The position numbers and the translations under genes were made by a program. The notes beneath the pieces are model-generated. The model did not search any database and had not been told where the DNA came from. It saw only the letters and a list, made by a program, of their open reading frames with translations. Shown here piece after piece: positions 24,510 to 35,576 of a stretch of DNA of 64,000 nucleotides; the stretch's first letter is position 1, and each line of letters begins with the position of its first letter. Source of the stretch: Glebionis coronaria (lineage: Eukaryota > Streptophyta > Magnoliopsida > Asterales > Asteraceae). The stretch is taken from the NCBI GenBank assembly GCA_025667525.1, contig CM046878.1:511136274-511200273 (forward strand), read 5' to 3'.

Positions 24510-26226
24510 TGATAGGTGTGAAAACACCCATCCTTTTACCACTTAAATCGGGCTAAAACGAGACCAAAACACGTATTTAATATCATTTGTTTGGAATTAT
24601 ACGTGGTTTTTGTGTTTATTGTGTTTTCAGAATCGACCGGATGAATATTAAAGAAAGCATGGGATTGCACGGGTTTTATCGAAGAAAAGGGCTCAAGACG
24701 AAGTCTATAGGTGCAAAAGATTTGAAGTCATTGTGCCTATTTGAAGATTTATCGAAGAATAGAGCCAAAAATGGAAGATTCATTTATGTCGAAGAACTCG
24801 AGTCTATTTAAATAAAAGATTATAAGACGAGTTGGAATTATTCACCGACACTTCTCAAATCCAAGTCGGAAACGTATATTTAAAGACGCATGAAGACTTA
24901 AGAAGAAAGAAGAAAAAGAAGCCCAAATCGAAGCCCAATCAAAAACCCATCAACACCATACACACGCCTATATAAAGCCTTCACCTCACAAATTTTCACA
25001 CACTTAGTTTTAGCTAGTCTTTAGCTTTTCATTTTCTCTCTAGTTTCTAGAGAGAGAAAGTTCCATACTTTCTCTCACTAAACTTTTCTTTTGATTTCAT
25101 CTTTTAAATTTAAGCTTTCTTGTACTTTTGATTTCATTAATCTTAATCAAGTTTATGCTTTTAAGTTCTTCAAGCTTTTCTTACTTTTCTTGATTTGTCA
25201 AATTCCTTGATCCGATTGTTGAATTCTATACGGTTTGGATTTTGGATGTGTTCATGAATAGAGTTTGATCTTTCTTGTGTCTTCTTAAGCTCTACGTGAA
25301 TAAGCCATAAGCTCTCCATGCTTATCGGCTTATTGCTTGTTCAAGCTTATTGATTTCGGATTTCTTATAGTTTTAATCATTCACAAGTTTTGTTTATTAA
25401 GTCTAAAGTTTCTTGTTTTCGAAAGTGGTTAAATTTAAGTATTTTGAGTTATTTAAGTTTCGGATTATATAGCTTATTGTAAGTGCTTATTGAACTTTTT
25501 GAGTTTCCACCATTTTCGGAAAATAGCTGCCTTTATTCCATCGCAATACAAGGGTTTTAACACATTCCGATGGGTCTTCGTTGCTTGGTATCGCAATAAC
25601 CCAAAAAGGGGTTTTACTTTGCGATAGGGTGTAAGTTCCCCTATTCCGATCTGGGATTGCGATCGCATATTGCGATCGCACATTCCGACGGGTTTAGGTT
25701 CCTTTTCTAGACGAAACTCTGGCCAAATTTTATTTGCAACATTCCGATCTAGATCTTTCCGATAGTTTCATTCCAATTGCATCATTGCGACAGCTTGTAT
25801 TTTGAATATTCCGATGGTGATAAACATGGACATTCCGATGGTAGTGATGATTACATTCCGATGCCTTTGATTTTCTTATATTCCGATAGAAATAATTTTT
25901 GATATTCCGATGGAACAAGTTTTTAAGCATTAATACAATTAAGTTTTAAAGTTTTACAAAATTTAAAGTGTTAGTTTAATTAAGCTTTCAAGTAATTTTT
26001 TAATCTTCTCTTTACGTTTTCAAGCACTCATTTTTAATTTATCAATTTAATCTTCCAAAGTTTTAAATTACTCATCGTCATTTACATTTAATTGTTATTA
26101 GTTTAAAATTAGATAAACAAACCAACTCCTTTTTAATAACCAAGAACAAATCATTCCACTTAAGGCTGAGATCAATTCGAGAGGATATCGAGACATAATC
26201 TGAACCCGTTGCAAACATTTGTATCA
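24510..26226 (+). repeat. Athila A 3' LTR
   Basis: 1717 bp, same ends as the 5' LTR, offset 9527 bp. Followed by GGGGA, the second copy of the target duplication, and then the resumed LINE. Confidence 0.95.
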
Positions 26227-26231
26227 GGGGA

Positions 26232-27061
26232 ATTTGAAGAGGACGTGATGCATACCCTGTACAAGTGTTCGGCTGCTAAAGATGCGTGGATTCGATGTGG
26301 TTTTGGTCATTTGTATGAAAGAAGTGTTCCAGACACATTAGAACACCTTTGTTCTTTGATTCTAGACAATCATTCCTCGAGTTGGGCAACGTTCATGATG
26401 ATGCTTTGGGGGTTATGGACTAGACGGAATAAGAACTTTCATGGTCAAAATGGCGGAAGAGATCACGAAGCAGTAGATGTTGCTGTTAAACGTATGCTTG
26501 CTGAATACCATAAGGCGAACGAAAAGGATATGTCAAGAGCACGCGCGGTACAGGAGATAAGAGCTCCCATATGGACCAATCCATAACCTGACCAAGTGAA
26601 AATCAATTGTGACGCATCTTGGATTAAAGAGTCTGGGAAGGTGGGTCTTGGTTTTGTTGTTCGGAACCACAATGGGGAAGTGTTACTGTCAGGTGCTCGG
26701 GGCGAATATTTTGCGAGTTCGACACTGGAAGCTGAAGCGAAAGCTATCATGTGGGCTATGGGTCATGCTCAAAGCAGAAATTTCCAAAACGTCGTCATTG
26801 AATCTGACTCTTTGTGCCTAGTTAATGCACTACGTACCGGTCCTACCCCTTTACAAATCGCAAGCCTCTTTTTACATATTTTATCTGCTTCTCTAGATTT
26901 CACCTCATGTGAATGGTCGCTTGTTCAAAGAGAAGGGAATAAGGTTGCTCACAGTATGGCTACTTGGGCCGCATGTCGTAACGATGAAGTCGTTCTTCAG
27001 AATAGAGTTCCTGATTATGCTCTTGTACACTTAATGAAAGATGTAATGTTGTACTCTACTT
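26232..27061 (+). pseudogene. LINE ORF2 part 2: zf-RVT end and RNase H
   Basis: Continues part 1 beyond Athila A: the rest of the zinc-binding segment (FEEDVMHTLYKC), then WGLWTRRNKNFHG, an in-frame TAA near 26584, and an RNase H domain with D in KINCDASW, E in STLEAEAKAIMWA, D in VIESDSL and a C-terminal GNKVAHSMAT. These are the usual acidic residues of the plant LINE RNase H. It ends LYST just before the 3' end and poly(A). Apart from the TAA the frame is clean over 280 codons. Confidence 0.9.
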
Positions 27062-27109
27062 AATGAAATTATCCCTCCTTTTATCAAAAAAAAAAAAAGA
27101 TTTTCATGC

Positions 27110-27298
27110 ATAATATGCGCGGTTCGGTTCGGTTAACCGCGGATATCTAAAAATGAAAATCGAAATCGACCCGTGATAAGCGGGTTTTTTCGGTATCGGT
27201 TTTTTTCGGTTTCGTTTTCTTCGGTTTCGGGTTTTTTCGGTTTCGGATTAAACGATTCGGCTCAGTTCGTCGGTTTCTCGGTTTTTTAACACCCTAAC
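27110..27298. repeat. CGGTTTCGG-rich remnant, possibly hAT-related
   Basis: A low-complexity stretch of CGGTTCGG/TCGGTTT words ending AACACCCTA, similar in style to the interior and CCCTA end of hAT MITEs. The matching left terminus is absent, since the LINE poly(A) lies just before it, so the call is weak. Confidence 0.35.
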
Positions 27299-27392
27299 CA
27301 CAAGCCACCTTTTGTTGTTAGTCTTTTTGGCACTCACCATTTTCGTTCATGTAACACAAGTTCTACATTGCTCTCGACACAAATTTTCAAAG
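27299..27392 (+). pseudogene. SOBIR1-like gene scrap (5' end)
   Basis: About 90 bp match the start of the two SOBIR1-like copies at 35.6 and 37.3 kb: shared words CTTTTGTTGTTAGT, TTTTTGGCACTC and ATTGCTCTCGACACAA, covering the signal-peptide region with a small deletion. It stops abruptly at the PIF transposase remnant. Confidence 0.6.
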
Positions 27393-27402
27393 ACACTGCC
27401 GG

Positions 27403-27823
27403 GTTGTTGTCGTACCTATTTACAAATATTCGTCAAGAGCATCAACAATGGATCCGTACGCAATTTGACGAATAGCGGAAGTGCACTTCAACAATGGCAA
27501 AAGAAATTCTCGACCGGTACAATCCCTCACGTTTCGAAAATAAGAATAGTTATTTCTCACGTCGTCAACAATTCGTAAGAATAAATCTCGATCCATTCAG
27601 AACCGGTCACGAAATGTCTCCGCGTCATACTGCGGTCCGTCAGTAAAATAAGCCGCGACTAGACGATTATGTCCAGCCTTGTAATCTCTATGTATGTATG
27701 ATCGTTTTTTGGAGGGTTTAATGCTTCGTAAGCCGATTGACAAGCTAGAGTAAATACCAAAAACTCACTTGTAACTTCATCTTCGTCGTCGGAAGAGTCA
27801 CTAAAAAATAATTCATAAGACAT
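27403..27823 (-). pseudogene. PIF/Harbinger transposase-like remnant (N-terminal part)
   Basis: From ATG at 27823 (minus) the translation begins MSYELFFSDSSDDEDE, then, with stops and small shifts, DAETFRDRF, MDRDLFLRIVDDV, FLLPLLKCTSAIRQIAYG and VDALDEYL. This pattern (FRRRFRM...LFLRI..., KCTAAIRQLAYG, DALDEYL) is that of plant HARBI1/ALP1-type nucleases of the PIF superfamily, upstream of the DDE catalytic domain. The catalytic part is missing. In-frame stops near 27670 and 27625 confirm decay. Confidence 0.7.
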
Positions 27824-28236
27824 TGTAGTTTGGAGAATTGTGAGTTTAATTTGTGTGAAAAATGTTTGTATAAATGGAGTTTTTATAGAGATAGAAGGTT
27901 GAATTTAAAAAAAAAATTTAATTTTTTTTTATTCATGCAACGGTCCAATTTCACAACCATAATACTCCCAAAGTCGATCGCATGTAGGACCGAATAGAGA
28001 AAATCGAATTGCACGACTCGATCGTCGTAACAGGGTGACCGAGATCGACCGAGGTCACAACCGGGTTTTCGTATCGCTGTTGTGTCCAACCTTATGTCAT
28101 TTTAATATTATACTACAATATTATATTGTGGTTTGTTTAGTTTCTTCTTTACTCAAAATAGCAAAAAAAAAAATCAAAGTATCTTTATTTCCATAGTTTA
28201 GATTGAAAATTTCTTAAAATTATTTAACGATAATGT
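27824..28236. other. intergenic, nothing recognised
   Basis: AT-rich flank of the PIF remnant. It may hold the remnant's own 5' end, but no terminal inverted repeat was recognised. Confidence 0.35.
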
Positions 28237-28454
28237 TTGATTGATTTTTACATGTAAATGGCTAAACAAGAGAAAAGACTATAGCTATGATATTACCAAT
28301 TTTACTCAATGATACAAAAGCAACAAATAATGAAAGAAATGGTCATTGATTGATTTTTACGTGTAAATGGCTAAACAAGAGAAAAGACCATAGCTATGAT
28401 AATACCAATTTTACTCTATGATACAAAAGCAACAAATAGTGAAAGAAATGGTCA
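28237..28454. repeat. 109-bp tandem duplication
   Basis: Two copies start at 28237 and 28346 (TTGATTGATTTTTAC...). They differ at about five positions. Each includes GTAAATGGCTAAACAAGAGA and CAAAAGCAACAAATA. No ORF. Confidence 0.9.
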
Positions 28455-28838
28455 TTGATTCATTAGTCGAGTCATATCAATAACGAGATAAGACGCAACA
28501 CCAACGTCTCACTTTTCAAAGAAATTATTGAACGAAGTTTTTTGTGAAGTCATGTGATAAAGCTTTTCTTTGTGTTTTTAGACCAATCAAAACTATACTA
28601 ACATTTCATCTTCTTTTTTTACAATCATTCCAGTTTCTCTTGAACCCCCATTTCGTCGATAAATAAATAAAAAATAACTTGCCCATTAGAGTATTTGGGT
28701 AAAAAATTTATATTGTGTGTTAGTGGATCGGATAATGTCCCTTAGTCGATAAGTGAGGCGTGAGCCATTATCCTATGACTGCAAAAGTTCAAAACATTTT
28801 CTATTAGAACTTTTACTTGCTACTGTAAAATACATATA
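28455..28838. other. intergenic, nothing recognised
   Basis: AT-rich, no supported feature. Confidence 0.35.
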
Positions 28839-29252
28839 TCAATACTACATATAAAAGAGATTGAATCTCTCTCTTATTAATTATTTAAGTAGTACACTTT
28901 TATATTCATAATGTACAAGCTATCTATAACACATATTTAAATAATACATACTTGAATTATAAATAATTATATGCACAATGTACAAATTAATATAACAATT
29001 CAGTTACAAAACTTGAATTGAATTTTGTCATTATGATCATCTCATTATTAATTTAATAAAAATATTTTCAAAAATAATAAAACTTTATACCATTGGAGTC
29101 CGAAAGTTAATATGAAATTTACGATAGTTATTTCTTTAAATTTTCGTCATGCGTAAATTCGTTAGTATAAAAAATAGGAAATCGAACAATATCACTCGCC
29201 AAAAAATATAATTACAGGTACCCGCCGCCGCATTGCGCGGGTACCCTGCTAG
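28839..29252 (+). mobile_element. short non-autonomous Helitron candidate, 414 bp
   Basis: The 3' end shows a GC-rich hairpin (GGTACCCGC...GCGGGTACC, 29218-29245) followed by CTGCTAG and then T, the Helitron 3' signature CTAG|T. Upstream, TCAATACTACATATAAAAGA begins at 28839 after an A, compatible with the A|TC 5' end. Helitrons make no target duplication, so the 5' boundary is only a good guess. No RepHel coding sequence is present. Confidence 0.5.
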
Positions 29253-29279
29253 TAGTACATTATTTTTTTACTAAACTTT

Positions 29280-29415
29280 TATCTATTGGTGGCAAAACGG
29301 GGTGGGGGAAACAGGCGGCGGACTAAACGAGCGACGGGTTAAACGGCGGACGGGCTAACGGGTGCGAGTTAAATGGGCATGGGCTAAATAGGCGGGCTAA
29401 ACAGGCGCAAACTAA
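29280..29415. repeat. GGCGGGCTAAAC low-complexity block
   Basis: Degenerate repeats of (A/T)AA(A/C)(G/A)GGCG and GGGCTAAA words in about 130 bp. It is similar in style to interiors of plant hAT MITEs, but no terminal repeats were found. The rest of 29253-29960 is AT-rich with nothing recognised. Confidence 0.4.
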
Positions 29416-30559
29416 AATAGGAAAAATACATATTTAAAAACGTAGAAAAATAAATAATACTATATTGAAAGCTGGTGATAAAAAATTAAACAGAGAAGAT
29501 TCGAGGATTGTATAATTAGTATTTTATATACGTCTATTAAACCCATTTAGTGCTTTATATATGCGTCCGTTTAGGCAATCAATAATAATGAATGGACAAA
29601 AATTGTCCCATCTTATTTAGAAAAATTATCAAAAAATATTTATATTTAGTAAAATGGGCAACATTTGATACCTCTGTTTTTACCTATTAAAATTTGTAAG
29701 ACAAAGCGACTAAAACATTTAAAATAGGATTTTGTGTAAAATAGTTTGACGCATATACCTATTAAAGAGAAAAGTTGCTAAATATATATTTTTTTTACAA
29801 AATATTATGTAACTATCGACATTTAGTGATCTCGTGACTACTTTTTTTTTAACAGAAGCTGATTAAAAAAACATGCTAAATTTTTATACTTACATAATAT
29901 TTAGTAAATTAAAAAGTAAAATTTTTAGTGATTTTTGTTTTTACTAAACATATATGTCAACACTACAAGAAAAAATGGCTTTAATAACGGATTTTTTATG
30001 ACGATTTGAATTCTCGTCACTAAAAACAACTTATAGACATAGTCACGAATAAAAAACTCGTCACAAAATTTTGTCACTGCTACCAAATTAGTGACGAAAT
30101 AATAGTTGTCAGATAATCGAATCAGTTGATAAAAGCCTCACTTAGTATCGTTGAGGAATTTATTAGTCTTATATTTAACGGTATATGAAATTCTCAGTAT
30201 TTATTATATTTTGTTCTAGCAAACTTAGAAGTAAAAATCAAAGTTAATGGTTTTAAATCAACAAATACAATACTAGTATTTTAAGAGAATAGCAATTTAA
30301 AGGAAGAAACATACACTTAACAATTGTAAAAAAAGCGTGGATCCAACTCGACCCGAATTACAATTATCAAATACATAAACACATTATTTATTTTTGGGTC
30401 ATATGCATATTTTCCCACCTAAACTTCTATATTTGCATATTTCCCCAAACTGTGCTTAAACCGCATTGTAAATATGCATTAAAACCTTGTACCTTGGGAA
30501 AATATGCAAATAAATCACTTTAGTTGGGTATATTTGCAAATCTCCCATTATTTTTTAAA

Positions 30560-32400
30560 TATTTCTACACATCATTCCCTTCTTCATCAGTTCTCATACA
30601 CGGTGGTTAATTGTCAACGGTCAACGGTCGCCGCTGGGCTTTGCCGCCGTCGCAACGGTTTACCATTGCACCCCGCCGTCACGCTTCACCGCATTCGAGC
30701 ACCTCTACCTCTAGGTATGAACTCGATCCAATTAGTTGATTTTGATCGAACATACATATTCTGTTGTTCATCAATTAGCCTAATTGAATATAAATTTCTA
30801 GTGGTTTGTTGATTTGATCGATTATTACTTATTTTGTTGTTATTATCTAGATACTATCCAGTTAAATTCAGGATTTAATGATTCTCATAACGCCTAAGTG
30901 TTTGATGAAAGCTCTAACTGAGAGTTAAACATTGTATGCTAGGATATTGCCTGATGTATGCCTAATCGTTAATGTTTACAAGCTATTTTGTGGTGAAATT
31001 GGATAAGCATTACTAGTTTAGGATATGACCTTGCTATAAGGGTTTGTTACAGTTAGGCATTTGTGGTTTCGATATGTGTTAGTGTTTGTTTGTTTTTTAT
31101 ATCTAACAATCACATATAAAATTGTTTTGGAATTTAGAAGCCGGCTTGCATACCGCCATAAGATTATTTTATATCGTTTGCGAATGGCTTATTTCATCAA
31201 AACTGCATTATTACTGTCCATGTTATTAGTTATGTATAAATGTTATTATCCTTTTGTAATCAATTATTATGAACTTGAATTTGCTTAAAACTCACACCTG
31301 TTTAGTATACTTGATCAGGCAATCATAGAAAGAAAAAATCTTAATTCAGCTGAAGTTTGAGATATCGTCATCAGATCTGTCTTGGGATCCGTCTCCCAAA
31401 GACCAAGCGAATACAGAATGGCCACTTTTTATGCTCGCTTTCCTAGTATGTCGTAGTATCTAGAGAGCGCATTACTCACCTCTGAGTTGATCTACTAACA
31501 TAGGATTTATCTGTTGTTCCTCAGAAAATGTTCCTCAAAAAATGTTCCTCGGGGTCTATAGACCAAACTTTGGTGGTCTTGTATGTCGACTAGTCTAATA
31601 AAACTATCAGCACTTAAGTTATAACTTTATTTTCTTTATGCGTAAATACTTCAGCCCAATCTAATGCTTTTTTACATGTACTATAACATAACCTGTCTGA
31701 CTCTTTTTTGTCATCTGATTACAGGTACAAACTTTGCAACAGGCTTATTAACAGGTGAAGACAGACATATCAAAGGTAAGAAATTAACGTTGTTCACTTT
31801 ATTTTGATGTTGCTCACAACGTCACCAGCACGCTACTATAGGGTTTGCTCTACATGTCTTTCTCCTCTAAGAGATTGTATTTTTTCACAGAAGGAGGGCC
31901 TAAGGATTATAAGCATCGATCCAGTGTGTTACAATTGGGAGTAAAGATGTGAACGAGATCATTTTGGTACTGGTGTTATGGGAGGTGTTAAACAAGCTGA
32001 AGTTTTGTTTAGGTATTAAAACACCACCATAATCACTTTTCTATTGGTAAGATATATACCACATATAAATTTATTGATAACTAATATTTGGTTAGGGACT
32101 AAAGCACTTTTTTCTTGTAGTGCCTGTTGATAGTAGGTTAGAGAATGTAAGGAGTTGTATGATGAAATAACTCGTGCTCATATGATTATAAATTTAGTGA
32201 ACTTGAGATTCTGCATAGGTATGTCATTATTCATATCTATTTCACCGCTGTTTTAGAATCTAATAGTTACTCGGAATTCTCTAATAAGGATTTTTTTAAA
32301 TAAATTTTTGTTGCAGACCCAAACACGACACAAAGTCCAAAGAAATCAGGATAAACGCACATATGAGACAAAATCTATCTACAAAAGGTAGTTTTATTGA
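30560..32400 (+). other. exon-like segments inside the CACTA element (possible captured gene)
   Basis: Segments with plausible splice borders: a GC-richer leader ending at about 30713 (CTCTAG|GTATG); 31727-31775 (ACAG| to |GTAAG; one frame TNFATGLLTGEDRHIK); 31892-32011 (CACAG| to |GTATT; fragments GGPKDYKHRSSVLQLGVK and HFGTGVMGGVKQAEVLFR, with a stop between them); 32317-32386 (TTGCAG| to |GTAGT). I could not assign a protein family. The pattern suggests a captured host gene piece, now degenerate. Exon borders are read by eye. Confidence 0.35.
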
Positions 32401-32514
32401 TTCTACAAGTAAATTCTGAACTTTGAAGATATGATCATGTTAACATTTAGTATATGATTCCAGATTGTTTTGACATACAAAAGGTCAACTGAAATAGCCT
32501 ACGAACAGATGGAA

Positions 32515-32626
32515 TTATGATGATCCTCCGGAGAAAAATGTGAGTTATATGGTTCTTATTGCTTTGCAACTTATGATGATCCTCCGGAGAAAAATGTAAG
32601 TTATATGGTTCTTATTGCTTTGTAAC
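32515..32626. repeat. 56-bp tandem duplication
   Basis: Two copies begin TTATGATGATCCTCCGGAGA at 32515 and 32571 with about two differences. It lies inside the CACTA element. Confidence 0.9.
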
Positions 32627-32880
32627 TGTATGTTTCAATTATTTGTATATCTCCTATTGACTAAAGAATAGGGGCCTTGTTAAATCAAAACTAAGTAGAG
32701 TGACTTGTACGTTTTTGCACTTATTTAAAAAAAGTGCATTACATCAGAATTATATACAAAAACTTGTTTATTGCAGTTATGGTTAGGGTCGTAATATATG
32801 TTGAAAAGGATCGGTTTAGATACCGGATATCAGGTGACAGTTGGCGCAAACATCTCTGTGGTCGTTCTGGTCTTTTTGTA

Positions 32881-34345
32881 TATCTCGTGTTGTTATATAC
32901 TAGCCGGGTACCCGCGCATTGCGGCGGCGGATACCCGGTGACTATTTTTGGGTCGAACAATTTTCTTTCAACTTATGTATACTTTCTTATATCTAATCAA
33001 GTTTATAGATATCACACATATGTAATGATGAATATGATGAATTCTGAAAACCGTGTACAAATTTTAGTTAAACTTCCTGTTCCCAAGTCCCAACAGCAAA
33101 ACTCATTAACGGATATGAAGTAAAACTTCCTATATTTAATTGGCCATATTTTTACGGTGTAACAACAAAAGCAAACAACTTGCAATTGCAAGCAATAGAA
33201 GAATAGAAATCTGGCTTCTAAAATTATAACTACAAATATGAAAAACTTACAGTAAATTACATTTGAACATAAAAAGAAAAGCGATCAAATTACTATAGTA
33301 TATTCACCTCCTTCTTACTCTTTCTCAAGCCAAGGTAGTTACTACTGAGTTTCTAAGATGATTCCTAAAAATCATTTGAATATCTTTTACACGATGTCAA
33401 TTTCTATGGTGGTTCAACACCCTCATACACCATAACCATCGTCGGCTCACAGTTATCACCATTGTAAAAAACCTAAAAGAATAACCAGATAGCATACTTG
33501 AAAAAAAACAATAATAGACAACCTAAAATGATAACCAGCCATAATCCTTTAGATCTAACCAAAACAATCAAAGCCCGTTACATCTAGCAATAGACTCTCA
33601 AAAATACATATCCATAGAGACCTAAAACTCAAACTGAGAAAACAATAACCAACACCTTGATGAAACAAAATCGAAACATGGATCCATTACTTTAAGATTT
33701 GAGAAGAAAAAAAACACACATCACAAACAAACACCTCAAGGCAAGAGTTACAAACGAAAAAACTAATATACAGTTAAGAAAACAAATGAACGGAGTTACC
33801 TTCGGTTTGGATTTCCAAAATTCATATCCATAGACTTGAAAGTGAAATGGAGATGGATTTACACGTTAGGGTTAAGAGATCAAGACATCCTGAAGTGACA
33901 TTGGCGTCGGATTGCAGCGGTGACGGTGGTTACCCAAACATTTTAGAGAGAATGGGTGCTATTTGCCTGATCTTTTAGGTTTTATGTGAGTTTAATACGG
34001 TATGTTTTTGGTTATAGAGGCTGTTACGAAATGGGCTATAGTACTTTAAATGGGATGTTACAAAACTGGATGTTACATAATGGGCTACTACCTTAAATGG
34101 ACAGTTACAAACAATTTGCATTGAAAAATCGCATACATTAAAATGGGTGTTAAGAAATGGGCTAGTACCTTAAATGGCTGTTACGTAATAGGCTAGTACC
34201 TTAAATGGTCAACAACAATAACTAAATTGTTAAAAAACAAACAATAACTAAAGATGTATAAATTGTCAAAAGAAGAAATGTTGATATTTTAAGACTACTA
34301 AAAATAGAATGACATAAATCTATTATTATCTCGTGTTGTTATATA
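32881..34345. repeat. 1.4-kb segment bounded by a 19-bp direct repeat, with Helitron-like hairpin
   Basis: TATCTCGTGTTGTTATATA occurs exactly at 32881-32899 and again at 34327-34345. Straight after the first copy comes CTAGCCGGGTACCCGCGCAT and a GC-rich palindrome like that at 29218-29245, in opposite orientation. Read on the minus strand this is a Helitron 3' end (hairpin, CTAG, then T). The interior (33.1-34.3 kb) has no protein. It includes four variants of GGGCTAGTACCTTAAATGG at 34020-34210. Confidence 0.5.
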
Positions 34346-34877
34346 TTTATAGTGATAATGTATATTGTTGCAATAGTACGTGCTTGTATCGGTTGTATGC
34401 AAGACATTGACATTCGGATAATGGAAATAATATCTTAAACTTATGTTATTAGGAAGTTTTATTCTATTTATTGTAGTAATAAATTATAACAGGATCACCT
34501 GCAAAATTTTATTGCGACGTATATTCTTAATTGGGGTATCCTTTTTAGTGACAACATCTTTGTCACTGTTGGACGTTAAGGTTTTCTTAAAAGTGACGCT
34601 TTTTTTTGTCATTATTTTCATCAAATAGTGACGATTTTAGCCACTTTAGTGACGATGTCAAGTACAGAAATGGGTTGTCACACAGCCTAAGTGGCGAATT
34701 TAGTTTGTCACTAGTTTAGTGTCAAATTTCAATTTCGTCCCTTTTTTATTTGTGACGGAGCTATAGTGACGACAAATGACAACGTTAAATTTCGTCATTA
34801 AATTGGTTTAGTGACGATTTTTCTTCTATTATTGACGATTTTCTGCTCATCATTAAAGCCTTTTTTTCCTTGTAGTG

Positions 34878-35535
34878 CAATCTTTTTACATCAAAACTAT
34901 GTAGAATCTTGTAGCCGCTTTTTAAAATCTTGTAATGAAAAAACTTTTTAGTAAAACAATATATTACTTCGTTTCTTTCGAAATTATAATTCAGTTTATT
35001 ATTTTTGAACATTACATATTCATAATTCATTTCCAAAAAGATATAAGAAATATAAATTAAATTTTTGATATCACCATCATTTAAAAGTATTATAACAAAG
35101 AATAAAAAATTATAAATTAATTAGTTAATAATATAATTGGAAATTTGGAATTATAAAAAGTAAAAAAAAAATGATGAACAAAACATGTGTTTTTAGTCGG
35201 TTAAAATATGGTAGATGATTTGCACACTTTTCAAATTTATTGGCACACTCTAAATGTTTGTGTTATGTCTATTATACCCTTGGTGTTTACACACTCCACT
35301 AATTAATGTAAGGTTATAAATGTCTACATACAAATCAATCAATTTTTAAAGTGTAAAAATCACCACTCTTAAAATATATTTATAAAATGGAGAAACTACA
35401 ATTATTGTATTGTATCATGTATGGTCAAATAAAGAAAGTTGAAAAAACAGATAAGACTTGTCAATAAAACGTTAGGTCAAATCAAGTCTTTTCTCTAAAC
35501 GTTAGGTCACCTTTATATCCAATTCTCAATTCCAT
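34878..35535. other. intergenic, nothing recognised
   Basis: AT-rich flank of the CACTA element up to the SOBIR1-like promoter region. Confidence 0.4.
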
Positions 35536-35543
35536 TATATAAA
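35536..35543 (+). promoter_or_regulatory. TATA-like box before the SOBIR1-like pseudogene
   Basis: TATATAAA lies 34 bp upstream of the ATG at 35577. The inverted copy lacks an equivalent box. Spacing to a transcription start is plausible, but expression is unknown. Confidence 0.4.
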
Positions 35544-35576
35544 GGAACCTGTTGGTGATCATATCCACCATAAACC

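Larger units (their letters stand above)
14983..26226 (+). mobile_element. complete Athila-lineage Ty3 retrotransposon (element A, 11.2 kb)
   Basis: Two 1717-bp LTRs (14983-16699 and 24510-26226) flank a tRNA-Asp primer-binding site, one long gag-pol ORF and a 1.9-kb 3' spacer ending in a polypurine tract. The target duplication is GGGGA (14978-14982 and 26227-26231). The LTRs differ at about six positions by eye, so insertion was recent, and the gag-pol ORF is uninterrupted. Athila elements often carry an env-like ORF after pol. None is visible here. It could be autonomous for gag-pol functions, which is an inference from intactness alone. Confidence 0.96.
11777..27098 (+). mobile_element. 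L1-type LINE, 5'-truncated, split by Athila A
   Basis: A non-LTR retrotransposon. Parts in order: C-terminal half of the endonuclease, reverse transcriptase, zinc-binding reverse-transcriptase-associated segment (zf-RVT), RNase H, then a 13-base poly(A) at 27086-27098. Athila A (14983-26226) sits inside the zf-RVT region with duplicated GGGGA, and the reading frame resumes in phase after one copy of the duplication. Without Athila the remnant is about 4 kb. The endonuclease N-terminus and any ORF1 are missing, as usual for 5'-truncated insertions. No flanking duplication was found for the LINE itself. Confidence 0.9.
29961..34877. mobile_element. CACTA (En/Spm) transposon, 4.9 kb, non-autonomous
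   Basis: The left end is CACTACAAGAAAAAATGGCT and the right end, reversed, CACTACAAGGAAAAAAAGGC. Both continue into GCTTTAAT and into subterminal repeats of GTGACGA/TCGTCAC on both sides (29990-30110; 34540-34850). The 3-bp target duplication is CAA (29958-29960 and 34878-34880), as expected for CACTA. No transposase (TNP2-like or TPN1-like) was recognised inside. The interior has exon-like pieces, a Helitron-type hairpin and small duplications, so it relied on a transposase supplied in trans. Confidence 0.92.

Noticed and set aside
30504..33123. CACTA transposase coding region
   Set aside because: ORFs of 75-129 codons here show no transposase motifs. The one at 32734-33123 runs through the Helitron-type hairpin.
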